The notes: generated by a model not told the origin, from the letters alone. A stretch of DNA of 47,931 nt from Bacteroidaceae bacterium (GCA_017445925.1 JAFSRW010000096.1:1-47931); one strand, 5' to 3'. Shown: positions 34,430-42,970, numbered from the stretch's first letter. Program-made: numbers and translations.

Positions 34430-35497
34430 ATGAAGCTAAGAAACATTTTAGGACTTGCACTCTGCCTCTCTGCTTTAGGGATGCAGGCACAGACCGATGT
34501 AACAGATTTTGTACCAGGAAGCACCCTTGAAGGCGTATCTTACTTCCTTCCCAAAACCGCTTTCCGCATCACCATTATAACAGAAAAGACGGTTACCAAA
34601 CCTGGTGATTTCAACAAGTATGCCAATCGTTACCTTCGTATGCCCAACGTTCCTACGGTGGAAACTGTGGACTGGGCCATCAAGAGCATCAAGTTAGAAC
34701 CTTTTGGTGTGCCAGATAAGGAAAAGGCCTACAGTATTAAGATTAAGAGCAAGACCGTAGCCCCCTTGGTGGGTTTGAGTTCCGACGGTATTCTCTTGAG
34801 TATCAACACAGAAGCCGAGGAAGAATTCATGCCTGAATTACCTGAAGCTATTCCTGCAGCAAAACCAGAGGACCTTCGCTCTTACATGACGCAGGAGATG
34901 CTGGCTGCAGGTAGCACCGCCAAGATGGCTGAACTTTGTGCCGAGGAGATTTACGACCTGCGCGACAGTCGTAACTCCCTTATCAAGGGCGAAGCTGATA
35001 ATATGCCCAAGGACGGTGCTCAGTTACAACTCATGCTGAACCAGTTAGACAAACAGATTGCCGCTTTGGAATCCATGTTCAAGGGCACACAGCAGACCAG
35101 CACCGAAGTCACCTCGTTCAATTTCCTCCCAAATCAGGAAACAGATAAGGAAATCCTTTTCCGTTTCTCTCAGAAGTTGGGTGTTGTAGATGAAGATGAT
35201 TTGGCAGGTGCTCCCATCTATGTTAGTGTAAGATGCTTGGAGACTCTCCCCAAGACAGTAATGGATGAAGATGCTGCTAAGAAGAAAGCCAAGATGGAGA
35301 AGGGTGTATTCTATAATGTACCAGCGCGTACCAAGGTCAGCATTTTCAACAACCAGCAGGAGTTCTGCACCACAGAACTTCCTATGGGTCAGTTTGGAGT
35401 TGTAGAGATTCTTGCCAACACACTTTTCGACAAACAGGCAACCACCAAGGTCACCTTCTTCCAAAGTACAGGAGGGATAAAGGACGTTACAAAGTAA
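34430..35497 (+). CDS. DUF4831 family secreted/periplasmic protein
   Basis: 355 residues with a signal peptide (about 1-21, ending MQAQ). The pattern GVSYFLPKTAFRITIITEKTV, followed by TVDWAIKSIKLEPFGVPDKEKAYSIKIKS and the C-terminal GVFYNVPARTKVSI, fits DUF4831, a Bacteroidetes family without known function. No catalytic motif is seen. It has its own promoter, divergent from hpt. A G+C-rich hairpin element follows the stop codon within a few bases. Confidence 0.82.
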   Translation: MKLRNILGLALCLSALGMQAQTDVTDFVPGSTLEGVSYFLPKTAFRITIITEKTVTKPGDFNKYANRYLRMPNVPTVETVDWAIKSIKLEPFGVPDKEKAYSIKIKSKTVAPLVGLSSDGILLSINTEAEEEFMPELPEAIPAAKPEDLRSYMTQEMLAAGSTAKMAELCAEEIYDLRDSRNSLIKGEADNMPKDGAQLQLMLNQLDKQIAALESMFKGTQQTSTEVTSFNFLPNQETDKEILFRFSQKLGVVDEDDLAGAPIYVSVRCLETLPKTVMDEDAAKKKAKMEKGVFYNVPARTKVSIFNNQQEFCTTELPMGQFGVVEILANTLFDKQATTKVTFFQSTGGIKDVTK

Positions 35498-35500
35498 AGG

Positions 35501-35528
35501 CCCCCTCCGGCTCCCCCTTGGGGGAGGG
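35501..35528 (+). repeat. G+C-rich hairpin element after DUF4831
   Basis: CTCCCCC (35511-35517) and GGGGGAG (35520-35526) form a perfect 7-bp stem with a TT loop, preceded by CCCCCTCCGG. It starts 3 bp after the DUF4831 stop and may act as a terminator or mRNA end stabiliser. Same repeat type as 12885-12970. Confidence 0.65.
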
Positions 35529-35530
35529 AA

Positions 35531-35579
35531 AGTTTAGAGTTTAGAGTCAGTTTAAAGTTTAGAGAGATAAAGAGTTTAG
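35531..35579. repeat. AGTTTAG heptamer repeats before the Cys-rich gene
   Basis: AGTTTAG occurs at 35531-35537 and 35538-35544 in tandem and again at 35556-35562 and 35573-35579, the last abutting the ATG at 35580. No promoter match is seen. Confidence 0.65.
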
Positions 35580-36014
35580 ATGCCCAAGAAAACCTATAGA
35601 GCCCTGCCAACAGACTATCTGGTATGCCAGCATACAGATTGCCCTATGGCAGCAACATGCCTGCATCAGATAGCCTATCCCAAGCTTTTGAAAAGCGAAA
35701 CCTACCTGCGTCTTATCAATCCCAAGAAGTGTTCCAAGAACAGGAAATGTCCGTTCTATCGTGATTCCAAGCCTGTGACCTATGCCTTTGGATTCACCAA
35801 CTTCCAAAAGAAGATGTTCCCAGGGCAATACCAGACCTTTATGTGCACATTGATAGGAAAATTTGGACGTAATGCTTATTTTGAGCGCCGTCGCGGTGAA
35901 TCTCCCCTATCGCCCAAGGAGCAGGAAATCGTTCTTGCAGCACTTCGCAAAGTAGGTATTACAGAAAAGATTCCGTTCGATAAATACGATGATATCATTA
36001 ACTGGTATGACTAA
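35580..36014 (+). CDS. Conserved-looking Cys-rich small protein (DUF6078-like)
   Basis: 144 residues without a signal peptide. The N-terminal half has Cys16, Cys21, Cys27, Cys51 and Cys57, arranged as CQHTDCPMAATC and CSKNRKC, which could bind a metal. The C-terminal half reads FPGQYQTFMCTLIGKFGRNAYFERRRGE and ends in an acidic/aromatic tail. I believe it belongs to a Bacteroidetes family of unknown function (possibly DUF6078), but the assignment is from memory. It may be co-transcribed with DUF4831, 82 bp upstream, across a G+C hairpin and heptamer repeats. Confidence 0.65.
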   Translation: MPKKTYRALPTDYLVCQHTDCPMAATCLHQIAYPKLLKSETYLRLINPKKCSKNRKCPFYRDSKPVTYAFGFTNFQKKMFPGQYQTFMCTLIGKFGRNAYFERRRGESPLSPKEQEIVLAALRKVGITEKIPFDKYDDIINWYD

Positions 36015-36017
36015 GCC

Positions 36018-36103
36018 AGTACTTCCTAAGGAATACTCCAGTACTCTAACTAAAGTACTCCAGTACTCCCGTTGAAATACTTGAGTACTCTGGCAAGAGT
36101 ACT
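36018..36103. repeat. Cluster of six AGTACT palindromes, with hairpin
   Basis: AGTACT starts at 36018, 36040, 36054, 36062, 36084 and 36098 in the gap between two convergent genes. The last two form a perfect stem, AGTACTCT (36084-36091) and AGAGTACT (36096-36103), around a GGCA loop, which could end transcription from both sides. Confidence 0.65.
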
Positions 36104-36120
36104 ATCCGCCCTTTTCCCCA

Positions 36121-36588
36121 TTAATCCAAATATCTTATATTCGTATCGTATTCACCGTTCTTGTCCCTGGTGACCACCCATTTACGATACAGCTTATTCT
36201 CACGGATTTCATCCCATGAGTACTGCTTCGCATCACTCCATTTGATTAGGAAGAAATAAGTGGTGTCAGACTTGTTGAACAAGCAATCATCATATATCCA
36301 GCAAGTAGAGTCTGGTAATAAAGCTTCATCATTATTGATATAAAAACCATTCGATTCAGTTAAATCAACAACGAACGTATCTTCTTTACAAAAGGAAGAT
36401 GAATAAGGTTGCATTATACTATATATACTATCAAAACAATTATAATGAGATGGGCATATAAAGAGTGTATCATTCGTGCAATTATTGAATGCCGCTTGTC
36501 GAACCCATGGTTCCCAACAGGAATACAATAAACAAAGAATGAAAAGGACTTCACTCCATAAAAAATTGTTGTTTTTGGTTTTATTCAT
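36121..36588 (-). CDS. AT-rich hypothetical protein, possible lipoprotein
   Basis: 155 residues. The N-terminus has a hydrophobic stretch (about 10-23) followed by Cys24 in LLYSC, a weak lipobox, so it may be a surface or periplasmic lipoprotein. The body is rich in Cys, Asp, Asn and aromatic residues, and the end KWSDAKQYSWDEIRENKLYRKWVV looks conserved in style. I do not recognise a family. Its base composition is clearly more AT-rich than its neighbours, which suggests recent acquisition. A TATTTTTG element at 36668-36675 could be its promoter. Confidence 0.6.
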   Translation of the reverse strand: MNKTKNNNFLWSEVLFILCLLYSCWEPWVRQAAFNNCTNDTLFICPSHYNCFDSIYSIMQPYSSSFCKEDTFVVDLTESNGFYINNDEALLPDSTCWIYDDCLFNKSDTTYFFLIKWSDAKQYSWDEIRENKLYRKWVVTRDKNGEYDTNIRYLD

Positions 36589-36667
36589 GATAATCGTTTT
36601 TATTTCTTGCTATTAAACAGACTGTCTATAATGATGAACTTACCACGTGCTATTGTTTTTTACTCCC

Positions 36668-36675
36668 CAAAAATA
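36668..36675 (-). promoter_or_regulatory. -7 promoter element, leftward
   Basis: The minus strand reads TATTTTTG (TAnnTTTG), 80 bp before the start of the AT-rich hypothetical gene. No clear -33 element. Confidence 0.4.
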
Positions 36676-36776
36676 CAAATAAAAGTTCACATTTTTCCCA
36701 TACTCTTTATTATAATAACGCATAACTCATCTTTTTGTAACAAGAAAATCGAGAAATTTTTGAAAAAACCTCAAAT

Positions 36777-36887
36777 ATGGCGAAAATGAGACTCGAACAA
36801 AACACTAATGACCTCGTAGAAAGACAATTGTATCAAATACGAAGAACATTTAATGAATACAAACAAGAAGTATGTTTATTTCAATAA
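36777..36887 (+). CDS. Possible 36-residue small protein
   Basis: ATG at 36777 opens a 36-codon frame ending at TAA 36885-36887. The product starts MAKMRLEQNTNDLVERQ and would be a charged helix. A second 26-codon frame overlaps its end and reaches the terminator at 36940. No promoter or family is recognised. It may be a remnant or chance ORF in AT-rich DNA. Confidence 0.2.
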   Translation: MAKMRLEQNTNDLVERQLYQIRRTFNEYKQEVCLFQ

Positions 36888-36939
36888 TGAAAGTGTTGTA
36901 TCTGTGAATGCATTGGGAAGATGCGTTAAATAACGAGAC

Positions 36940-36974
36940 AAATAAAGGAGGCAAAATTTTTGCCTCCTTTATTT
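36940..36974. terminator. Bidirectional terminator hairpin downstream of fba
   Basis: A perfect 17-bp inverted repeat (36940-36956 and 36958-36974) with a single-base loop. The core AAAGGAGGCAAAA is flanked by A/T tracts on both sides. It lies 60 bp past the leftward fba stop. Confidence 0.85.
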
Positions 36975-36995
36975 ATGCTATAGCACAGAACTAAA

Positions 36996-37030
36996 TGTTC
37001 AATGCTCAATGGTCAATGTTCAATGTTCAA
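36996..37030. repeat. Heptanucleotide array, TGTTCAA x5
   Basis: Five 7-bp units (TGTTCAA, TGCTCAA, TGGTCAA, TGTTCAA, TGTTCAA) end 4 bp from the fba stop codon. Same family as 376-403 and 16248-16275. Confidence 0.8.
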
Positions 37031-37034
37031 TGAA

Positions 37035-38033
37035 TTACAACTTGTCGTTGCTGCCCAGCACATCAATAATCTTGTGCATGTACATCTTCTTCATGTTCTC
37101 GCGAGCGGGCTTCAGATACTGACGGGGGTCGAAGTCACCGGGCTTCTCATCGAAGTGCTTACGGATAGCAGCAGTCATAGCCAGACGAGAGTCAGAGTCG
37201 ATGTTAATCTTGCAAACAGCGCTCTTAGAAGCCTCGCGCAACTGCTCCTCGGGGATACCTACTGCATCGGGCAACTTACCGCCGTGAGCGTTGATGGTAT
37301 CAACCTCTTCCTGAGGAACTGATGAAGAACCGTGCAGTACGATGGGGAAACCGGGAAGACGCTTCTCAATCTCGTGCAGGATATCAAATGCCAATGGAGG
37401 AGGAACCAACTTGCCAGTCTTGGGGTCACGTGTGCACTGCTCAGGAGTGAACTTGTAAGCACCGTGGCTGGTACCGATAGAGATAGCCAGAGAGTCGCAA
37501 CCAGAACGCTTGCTGAAATCCTCTACCTCCTCGGGCTTTGTATAGTGAGATACCTCGCTGGCAACCTCATCTTCTACACCTGCCAATACGCCAAGCTCAG
37601 CCTCAACGGTTACATCATACTTGTGAGCATACTCTACAACCTTCTTGGTAAGAGCGATATTCTCTTCGTAAGGAAGAGCAGAACCGTCGATCATTACACT
37701 TGAGAAACCATTGTCGATACAGTCCTTGCAAAGCTCGAAGCTGTCACCGTGATCCAGGTGAAGAACAATCTGAGGATTCTCGCAACCCAGTTCCTTAGCA
37801 TACTCAACAGCACCCTGAGCCATGTAACGGAGGATAGTACCGTTAGCATAGTTACGGGCACCCTTAGAAACCTGCATGATAACGGGAGACTTGGTCTCAA
37901 CTGCTGCCTGTACGATAGCCTGCATCTGCTCCAGTGTATTGAAGTTGAATGCGGGGATAGCGTAGCCACCTGCTACTGCCTTGGCAAACATTTCACGGGT
38001 GTTTACCAAACCCAATTCTTTGTAACTTGTCAT
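37035..38033 (-). CDS. fba: Class II fructose-1,6-bisphosphate aldolase
   Basis: 332 residues, cytoplasmic. AIPAFNFNTLEQMQAI (25-40) and the metal-site motif LHLDHGD with Asp94 and His95 define class II aldolases; VEAELGVLAGVEDE and later GSSSVPQEEV are also typical. It cleaves fructose-1,6-bisphosphate in glycolysis and runs in reverse in gluconeogenesis. The codon use is of a highly expressed gene. Its own promoter is at 38089-38096, and transcription probably ends at 36940-36974. Confidence 0.95.
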   Translation of the reverse strand: MTSYKELGLVNTREMFAKAVAGGYAIPAFNFNTLEQMQAIVQAAVETKSPVIMQVSKGARNYANGTILRYMAQGAVEYAKELGCENPQIVLHLDHGDSFELCKDCIDNGFSSVMIDGSALPYEENIALTKKVVEYAHKYDVTVEAELGVLAGVEDEVASEVSHYTKPEEVEDFSKRSGCDSLAISIGTSHGAYKFTPEQCTRDPKTGKLVPPPLAFDILHEIEKRLPGFPIVLHGSSSVPQEEVDTINAHGGKLPDAVGIPEEQLREASKSAVCKINIDSDSRLAMTAAIRKHFDEKPGDFDPRQYLKPARENMKKMYMHKIIDVLGSNDKL

Positions 38034-38088
38034 AGGATTTACGATTTTATAATTTACTATTTACAATTTTATTCTAAATTTGCGGCTG

Positions 38089-38096
38089 CAAAGGTA
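38089..38096 (-). promoter_or_regulatory. -7 promoter element of fba
   Basis: The minus strand reads TACCTTTG, exact TAnnTTTG match, 56 bp before the fba start codon, predicting a leader of about 45-50 nt. Confidence 0.7.
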
Positions 38097-38128
38097 CACT
38101 TTTTTTATGAATAAACAGAAACTTTAAC

Positions 38129-39163
38129 TTATTTTTTTACCAGATAGGTAACAGTTGGCAAATGGTCGCTGTATCCGTTCAGCCAAACACCACCCGAAGT
38201 GGTACGTTTGGGCGTTCCCTTGTACTTGCCAGACTGCTGAATCAGATAGTCGCGCTTGAAGATATGGTGTGAATGAAGGGTTAGATGGCTGTAGTCCTTC
38301 GTCTCGTTTACATCCAGCAGATTCTTGCTGAGCACAATCTGGTCGAACAGATTCCAGGCTCCCTGATACGAGAGGGTTCCCTGCCCTTTTTTGCGCAACA
38401 TATCCCACCACGGGTTGTAGAAGTCACCCTCGTCCACATCTTTCATCTTACGCTTTGCACCCAGGCACTTAGCCATAGAGGCATTGTCGGGGTCGTCATT
38501 CATATCACCCATTACCATAATGCGCATATCGGGGTCGGCAGCACGAATACTGTCTGTAAGGGCCCTCACTTGCCTTCCTCCTGCTTCACGGAAGGGGCTC
38601 TCAACGCCTCTGCTGGGCCAGTGACAGACAATAACCGTCAGGGGGTCACCAGCCAAGATGCCCTGTACGCACAGAAAGGGACGGGTGGCGTGAGTGGTAT
38701 CTCCGTTCTCATAGACATACAGCTTATGGAACGCCTTGGTTACCTCAAAAGCTTTAGGATTGTAGATAAGGGCGCAGTCCACACCTCGCTTATCTGGTCC
38801 CTCAAAATGGACGAACTTATAGCCGCGCTCCTTCATGTTGGGCTGAGCACAAAGGTCTTCCAGCACTTTATCGTTTTCCACTTCCGATACACCTATGATG
38901 CTGGCTCCGTAAGGTACTTTGTCTGTACCCAGTTCGCAGATTACCTGAGCCATGCACTTCAGCTTGTTCTCATATTTGTTCTTGGTCCAGTGAAATGAAC
39001 CGTTAGGCAGAAAGTCATAGTCGTTCTTACCGTAATCATGAACCGTATCGAAGAGGTTCTCCAGATTGTAGAAACACACGGCGTGGCACTGAATCTGAGC
39101 TCTCACACAAGCCGATGCAGCCACCAGCATCGCGCACATAAATGCTAATGTTATTCTTTTCAT
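38129..39163 (-). CDS. Secreted EEP-family nuclease/phosphatase
   Basis: 344 residues with a signal peptide (about 1-22). All EEP key positions are present: Asn33 in FYNLENLFD, Glu94 in GVSEVEN, His181 in CHWPSR, Asp220 and Asn222 in GDMNDDP, Asp274 in LFDQIV, and Asp333-His334 in YSDHLP. The NLENLFD start is typical of bacterial secreted endonuclease-like EEP proteins. It would hydrolyse phosphodiester bonds of nucleic acids or other phosphoesters in the periplasm or outside. It is transcribed away from the TonB receptor operon from a shared 194-bp region. Confidence 0.88.
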   Translation of the reverse strand: MKRITLAFMCAMLVAASACVRAQIQCHAVCFYNLENLFDTVHDYGKNDYDFLPNGSFHWTKNKYENKLKCMAQVICELGTDKVPYGASIIGVSEVENDKVLEDLCAQPNMKERGYKFVHFEGPDKRGVDCALIYNPKAFEVTKAFHKLYVYENGDTTHATRPFLCVQGILAGDPLTVIVCHWPSRGVESPFREAGGRQVRALTDSIRAADPDMRIMVMGDMNDDPDNASMAKCLGAKRKMKDVDEGDFYNPWWDMLRKKGQGTLSYQGAWNLFDQIVLSKNLLDVNETKDYSHLTLHSHHIFKRDYLIQQSGKYKGTPKRTTSGGVWLNGYSDHLPTVTYLVKK

Positions 39164-39222
39164 TCTTTTTTCTATGGTATCTTGTTTATAGTCTATAGTT
39201 GTTCACATTAATTGATTCTTTG

Positions 39223-39230
39223 CAAAGATA
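39223..39230 (-). promoter_or_regulatory. -7 promoter element of the EEP gene
   Basis: The minus strand reads TATCTTTG, exact TAnnTTTG match, 60 bp before the EEP start codon. It is back to back with the receptor promoter. Confidence 0.65.
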
Positions 39231-39290
39231 TGACTTTTTTGCATAACACATATAACATTTTGGGGTTTTTCTCATTTTTTTGTTATAACC

Positions 39291-39323
39291 TTGTAAAAAG
39301 ACAAAATAATTTTTGTAAGTTTG
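39291..39323 (+). promoter_or_regulatory. Promoter of the TonB receptor operon (-33 and -7)
   Basis: TAAGTTTG at 39316-39323 matches TAnnTTTG, and TTG at 39291-39293 lies 22 bp upstream in the position of the -33 element. The start codon follows 34 bp later. Confidence 0.7.
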
Positions 39324-39357
39324 CAGAAATATATATCAATATCAAACAACTATTATC

Positions 39358-42033
39358 ATGAGAAAGAAGCATCAGCTTTTGGTCTTGACATTTCTTGCTG
39401 CGCCATTATGCTACGCTCAGACTGAAACTGACACCACTGTCGTCAGTAAATTAGAGGAGGAAATCCATCAGGAGAGTTCCTCGTTTGTCTTGTCGGAGTC
39501 GCAGTTGGGCCAAGATGATGACCAGACCGTTAACATCATTCAGGTTGGCTCGGCCAACAATGTTTACACCAGCAACATCGGCTATCAGTGGAGCCCGGTA
39601 CGCTTTAAGTTCCGTGCTTACGACTCCCGTTACAATGATGTCTACATGAACGGCGTATTGGTGAACAACATCGAGAACGGGCGATTCAACTACTCTACCA
39701 TTGGTGGCATGAACGATGCCACGCGTAACCAGGATGCGGCAAGTCCCTTCGAGGACAACTCGTTCAGCATCGCCAACATGGGTGGAAGTAACAACTACGA
39801 CTTCCGAGCCAGTTTAATGCCTGCAGGTCATAAGGTAACCGTTTCCGGAGCCAACCGTAACTATACCCTTCGTGGTATATACACTTACGGAACAGGACTC
39901 ACCGACAAGGGTTGGGCTTTCTTCGGAACCATTGGATACCGTTGGGCCAACATGCAAACGGCAGCCGTTAGAGGTACCTTCTATAACAGCCTCGCTTACT
40001 TCCTGAGCGTGCAGAAGGTGTTTAACGACAAGCACTCACTCAACCTTGCCACTTGGGGCAACCCCACAGAACGCGCTCAGCAGGGTGCTTCTACCGACGA
40101 GGCTTATTGGCTTGCTAACGACCGTCAGTATAACCCATATTGGGGTTATCAGAATGGCAAGATGCGCTCCAGCCGTGTTGTCAACAACTTCGAACCCACA
40201 GCCTTGCTGACCTGGGACTTCAAGATTAACGACAAGATGAAGCTTACCACCAGCCTCATCGGTAAGTATGTGAAGTACAGCGCTACCCGTCTGCAGTACA
40301 ACGACTCTCAGAATCCTGCTCCCGACTACTGGAAGAACTTCCCCAGTGCTCAGTACGATGTATGGGATGTTGCTGACGTAGAGACAGGAGATGAAGGAAA
40401 CAGGCGAAACTGGGACTATGCTGTAGATGCATGGCAGGAAAGCTATGATTACTGGACACGGAGCGAGGCTAACCGTCAAATCGATTTCGACCGCCTTTAC
40501 GCTGCCAACCGTACCAATAACGCTCTGGGTAAGGATGCTGCCTACTTTATTACAGCCCGTCATAACGACCATCTGAACTTCCGACTTGGCAGCACCTTCG
40601 ACTACAGCATCACCAAGAACCTTAAGTGGCGTGTAGGTGTTCAGTTGGGTACCAATAAGGGTATGCACTATCAGACCATAGATGATATGATGGGAGCCAA
40701 ATACCTGAGTAATGTCAACAACTATGCTATTGGTACTTATCTGCCAGGATCTGACGAGACCTATTACAACCTGTACGATAAGCTTTATACCTCTCCCCAC
40801 CGTCTTACCGAGGGTGACTGTTTTGCCTATGATTACAGCATCACCGTTCGTGACGCCAAGGCATGGACCTCTATCTCTTGGGACAAGGGAATCGGTCACT
40901 ACTTTGCTTCAGCCAAGATTGGCGGTACGGATATGTGGCGTGTAGGTTACATGAATAATGGTATTTGCCGTAACTATGTAGATGAGAACGGACACGAAGT
41001 AAAATTCTCATACGGAAAGAGCAAGAAGGCCAACTTCCTGGATGGTGGAGCCAAGCTGGGGGCTACCTTTAATTTGAGCAAGGGTCATGGTATTACCCTT
41101 GGTGCAGGATTCGAGACTCGCGCTCCTTTTGCCAGCACAGCCTTCGTAAGTCCTGAGATGAACAATAACTTTGTAAAGAACCTCTATAACGAGAAGATAA
41201 CTACCGCTGAGTTGGGCTACCGTCTGAACAACAACTGGTTACAGCTGAACGTTACGGGTTACTACTCTCGCACCTTCGACGGTACAGAGTGGCAGAACTT
41301 CTACTTCGACGATGTAAACAGCTTCACCTACGTTTCCCTGACCGATGTCAGCAAGAGCTACTATGGTGTGGAAGTGGGTGCTAAGTTCAAGATTACCAGC
41401 AGCTTCGATATTACTGCTATGGGAACCTGGAGCGACAACCAGTACAACCACGATTCCAAGTGTGTTTATACCATCAGTACTTATGGAACAGAGGGACACG
41501 ACATTTGCCGCAACAAGGGTATGCGTGAGAGCGGTACTCCCCTATCCGTGTACAGCTTAGCACTTAACTATCGTATTAACAGGTGGTACCTCTCACTCAT
41601 AGGTAACTATTACGACCGTATTTACCTCTCTTACAGCCCTTGTCTGCGTTACGGCCAAGCACTCAGGAGTCTGAATCCTGAAGATGAATATGGCATCCCC
41701 TATATTACCACCGACCCCGTTACAGGTTTGCAGGTTACCAATGACAGAGCCATACCTGAACAGAGCCGAGGCAATGGCGGTTTCATGCTGGATGCCAGCA
41801 TAGGTAAGCAGATAACCGTTGCTCATCACCCCATGAGCATCAACCTCACACTTACCAACATCCTTAATAACCGCAGCATCTGTACAGGCGGTTACGAGCA
41901 GAGCCGAAGCAACTACAGCACTAATAAGAACGGTACGCAAGGCAACGAGCGTATTTACGATTTCCAGAAGAACCCCAAGAAGTTCTATGCTCAGGGATTC
42001 AACTTTATGCTGAATATCAACTACCGCTTCTAA
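39358..42033 (+). CDS. TonB-dependent receptor (outer-membrane beta barrel)
   Basis: 891 residues with a signal peptide (1-20). The N-terminal part (about 40-165) is plug-like (FRAYDSRYNDVYMNGVLVNN), followed by a long barrel of alternating strands rich in Tyr, Asn and Gly, and it ends with the C-terminal Phe used for barrel insertion. Unlike SusC it lacks the N-terminal carboxypeptidase-like domain, and no SusD gene follows. A TonB box is not clear. It would import a substrate with TonB-ExbBD energy. Two lipoprotein genes and an SLC13 symporter follow with gaps of 34, 51 and 5 bp, so all four are probably one operon. Confidence 0.85.
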   Translation: MRKKHQLLVLTFLAAPLCYAQTETDTTVVSKLEEEIHQESSSFVLSESQLGQDDDQTVNIIQVGSANNVYTSNIGYQWSPVRFKFRAYDSRYNDVYMNGVLVNNIENGRFNYSTIGGMNDATRNQDAASPFEDNSFSIANMGGSNNYDFRASLMPAGHKVTVSGANRNYTLRGIYTYGTGLTDKGWAFFGTIGYRWANMQTAAVRGTFYNSLAYFLSVQKVFNDKHSLNLATWGNPTERAQQGASTDEAYWLANDRQYNPYWGYQNGKMRSSRVVNNFEPTALLTWDFKINDKMKLTTSLIGKYVKYSATRLQYNDSQNPAPDYWKNFPSAQYDVWDVADVETGDEGNRRNWDYAVDAWQESYDYWTRSEANRQIDFDRLYAANRTNNALGKDAAYFITARHNDHLNFRLGSTFDYSITKNLKWRVGVQLGTNKGMHYQTIDDMMGAKYLSNVNNYAIGTYLPGSDETYYNLYDKLYTSPHRLTEGDCFAYDYSITVRDAKAWTSISWDKGIGHYFASAKIGGTDMWRVGYMNNGICRNYVDENGHEVKFSYGKSKKANFLDGGAKLGATFNLSKGHGITLGAGFETRAPFASTAFVSPEMNNNFVKNLYNEKITTAELGYRLNNNWLQLNVTGYYSRTFDGTEWQNFYFDDVNSFTYVSLTDVSKSYYGVEVGAKFKITSSFDITAMGTWSDNQYNHDSKCVYTISTYGTEGHDICRNKGMRESGTPLSVYSLALNYRINRWYLSLIGNYYDRIYLSYSPCLRYGQALRSLNPEDEYGIPYITTDPVTGLQVTNDRAIPEQSRGNGGFMLDASIGKQITVAHHPMSINLTLTNILNNRSICTGGYEQSRSNYSTNKNGTQGNERIYDFQKNPKKFYAQGFNFMLNINYRF

Positions 42034-42067
42034 CCCCTATACATTATTATATTAAAAGAAAAGAGAT

Positions 42068-42919
42068 ATGAAAAAGAGTTATATACTGTTCACCTTTATA
42101 TTGGGCCTTGCCGTTTCTTCCTGTCAGGACAGCGGTTGGGAAGATGATGTGTACACCAATTACACCATCTGGAACAAGACGCTCCTGGAGCATAACGTTA
42201 TCTCCATTCAGGAACTCAAGAGCAAATACCAGGGCTATATCACCGGTCAGGATATGTTTGCAGAGATTACCACAGACAGTATGCTGCGTGGAACCGTTAT
42301 CTGTACCGATGATGGAGGAAACCTTACCCAGCAGCTTGTGCTGCAGGATGGCACCAAGCAGAATCCCGGATTCATCATTATTGGCGTCAACATGAACGCC
42401 CTTTACAATTACATTCAGCCAGGGCAGGAGATTCTTTTCAGCCTGAAGGGAGCCTTTATTGGCGGATACGGACAAAACGGGCAGTTGGGCTATCCCACTA
42501 AGAATGCCAAGGAAAGGGAACGCATTGGCCGTATGAGCCAACAGGACTTCTGGAGTCGCGTAAAATTCTTAGGCACTCCAGACCCCTCTCGCATCGACAC
42601 ACTCGACTTCGATGCCGTTAAGAATCTCAATAAAGACCAATGGGCAGGCTGTATTGTCCGTGTACGTGGAACCATCACTACCGTGAATCCAGAACACATG
42701 GTTTTGGCTTCTCCTGAGGATGCTGACGATGGTAACGGCGTTACCAATACCATCCATCTGCAGGGTGGCGGAACGTTGGCTGTTCGTACCAGTACTTATG
42801 CCGATTTTGCCAGCTATCCCATCAAGCCAGACCATGTATATACCATCTATGGCGTGCTGAGCCGTTACGTAGATGACTGGCAGTTAGGTATTCGTACCAT
42901 GAGTGATATTGTGGAGTAA
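42068..42919 (+). CDS. DUF5689 lipoprotein
   Basis: 283 residues with a lipobox VSSC (Cys19), so probably anchored in the outer membrane. The central part, SIQELKSKYQG followed by MLRGTVICTDDGGNLTQQLVLQDG, fits DUF5689, an OB-fold-like domain. A second similar strand set appears in IVRVRGTITTVNP and HVYTIYGVLSRYVDDWQLGIR. DUF5689 proteins occur beside outer-membrane receptors in Bacteroidetes; function is unknown. It could be a surface ligand-binding partner of the receptor upstream. Confidence 0.82.
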   Translation: MKKSYILFTFILGLAVSSCQDSGWEDDVYTNYTIWNKTLLEHNVISIQELKSKYQGYITGQDMFAEITTDSMLRGTVICTDDGGNLTQQLVLQDGTKQNPGFIIIGVNMNALYNYIQPGQEILFSLKGAFIGGYGQNGQLGYPTKNAKERERIGRMSQQDFWSRVKFLGTPDPSRIDTLDFDAVKNLNKDQWAGCIVRVRGTITTVNPEHMVLASPEDADDGNGVTNTIHLQGGGTLAVRTSTYADFASYPIKPDHVYTIYGVLSRYVDDWQLGIRTMSDIVE

Positions 42920-42949
42920 GTCAACGATAACGTCAACGATAACGATAAC
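42920..42949. repeat. GTCAAC/GATAAC hexamer array
   Basis: Five 6-bp units (GTCAAC, GATAAC, GTCAAC, GATAAC, GATAAC) start at the last base of the DUF5689 stop codon. Relative of the array at 20035-20058. Confidence 0.65.
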
Positions 42950-42970
42950 AAATAATAAAACTATACAAAA

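Larger units (their letters stand above)
36589..37034. other. AT-rich intergenic region with terminator and possible micro-ORFs
   Basis: No clear gene. It contains the promoter match for the hypothetical (36668-36675), a possible 36-codon rightward ORF at 36777-36887, a strong hairpin at 36940-36974 and a five-unit heptamer array at 36996-37030. Confidence 0.5.

Noticed and set aside
36607-36789. 60-codon rightward ORF in the AT-rich gap
   Set aside because: Low-complexity AT-rich sequence overlapping a leftward promoter match; no protein features.
376-37030. CRISPR array
   Set aside because: The repeats are 6-8 bp tandem units without spacers, and no cas genes are present.
40036-40899. 287-codon leftward ORF inside the TonB receptor gene
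   Set aside because: Antisense shadow; hydrophobic Val/Ile-rich sequence typical of reverse-complemented barrel coding DNA.
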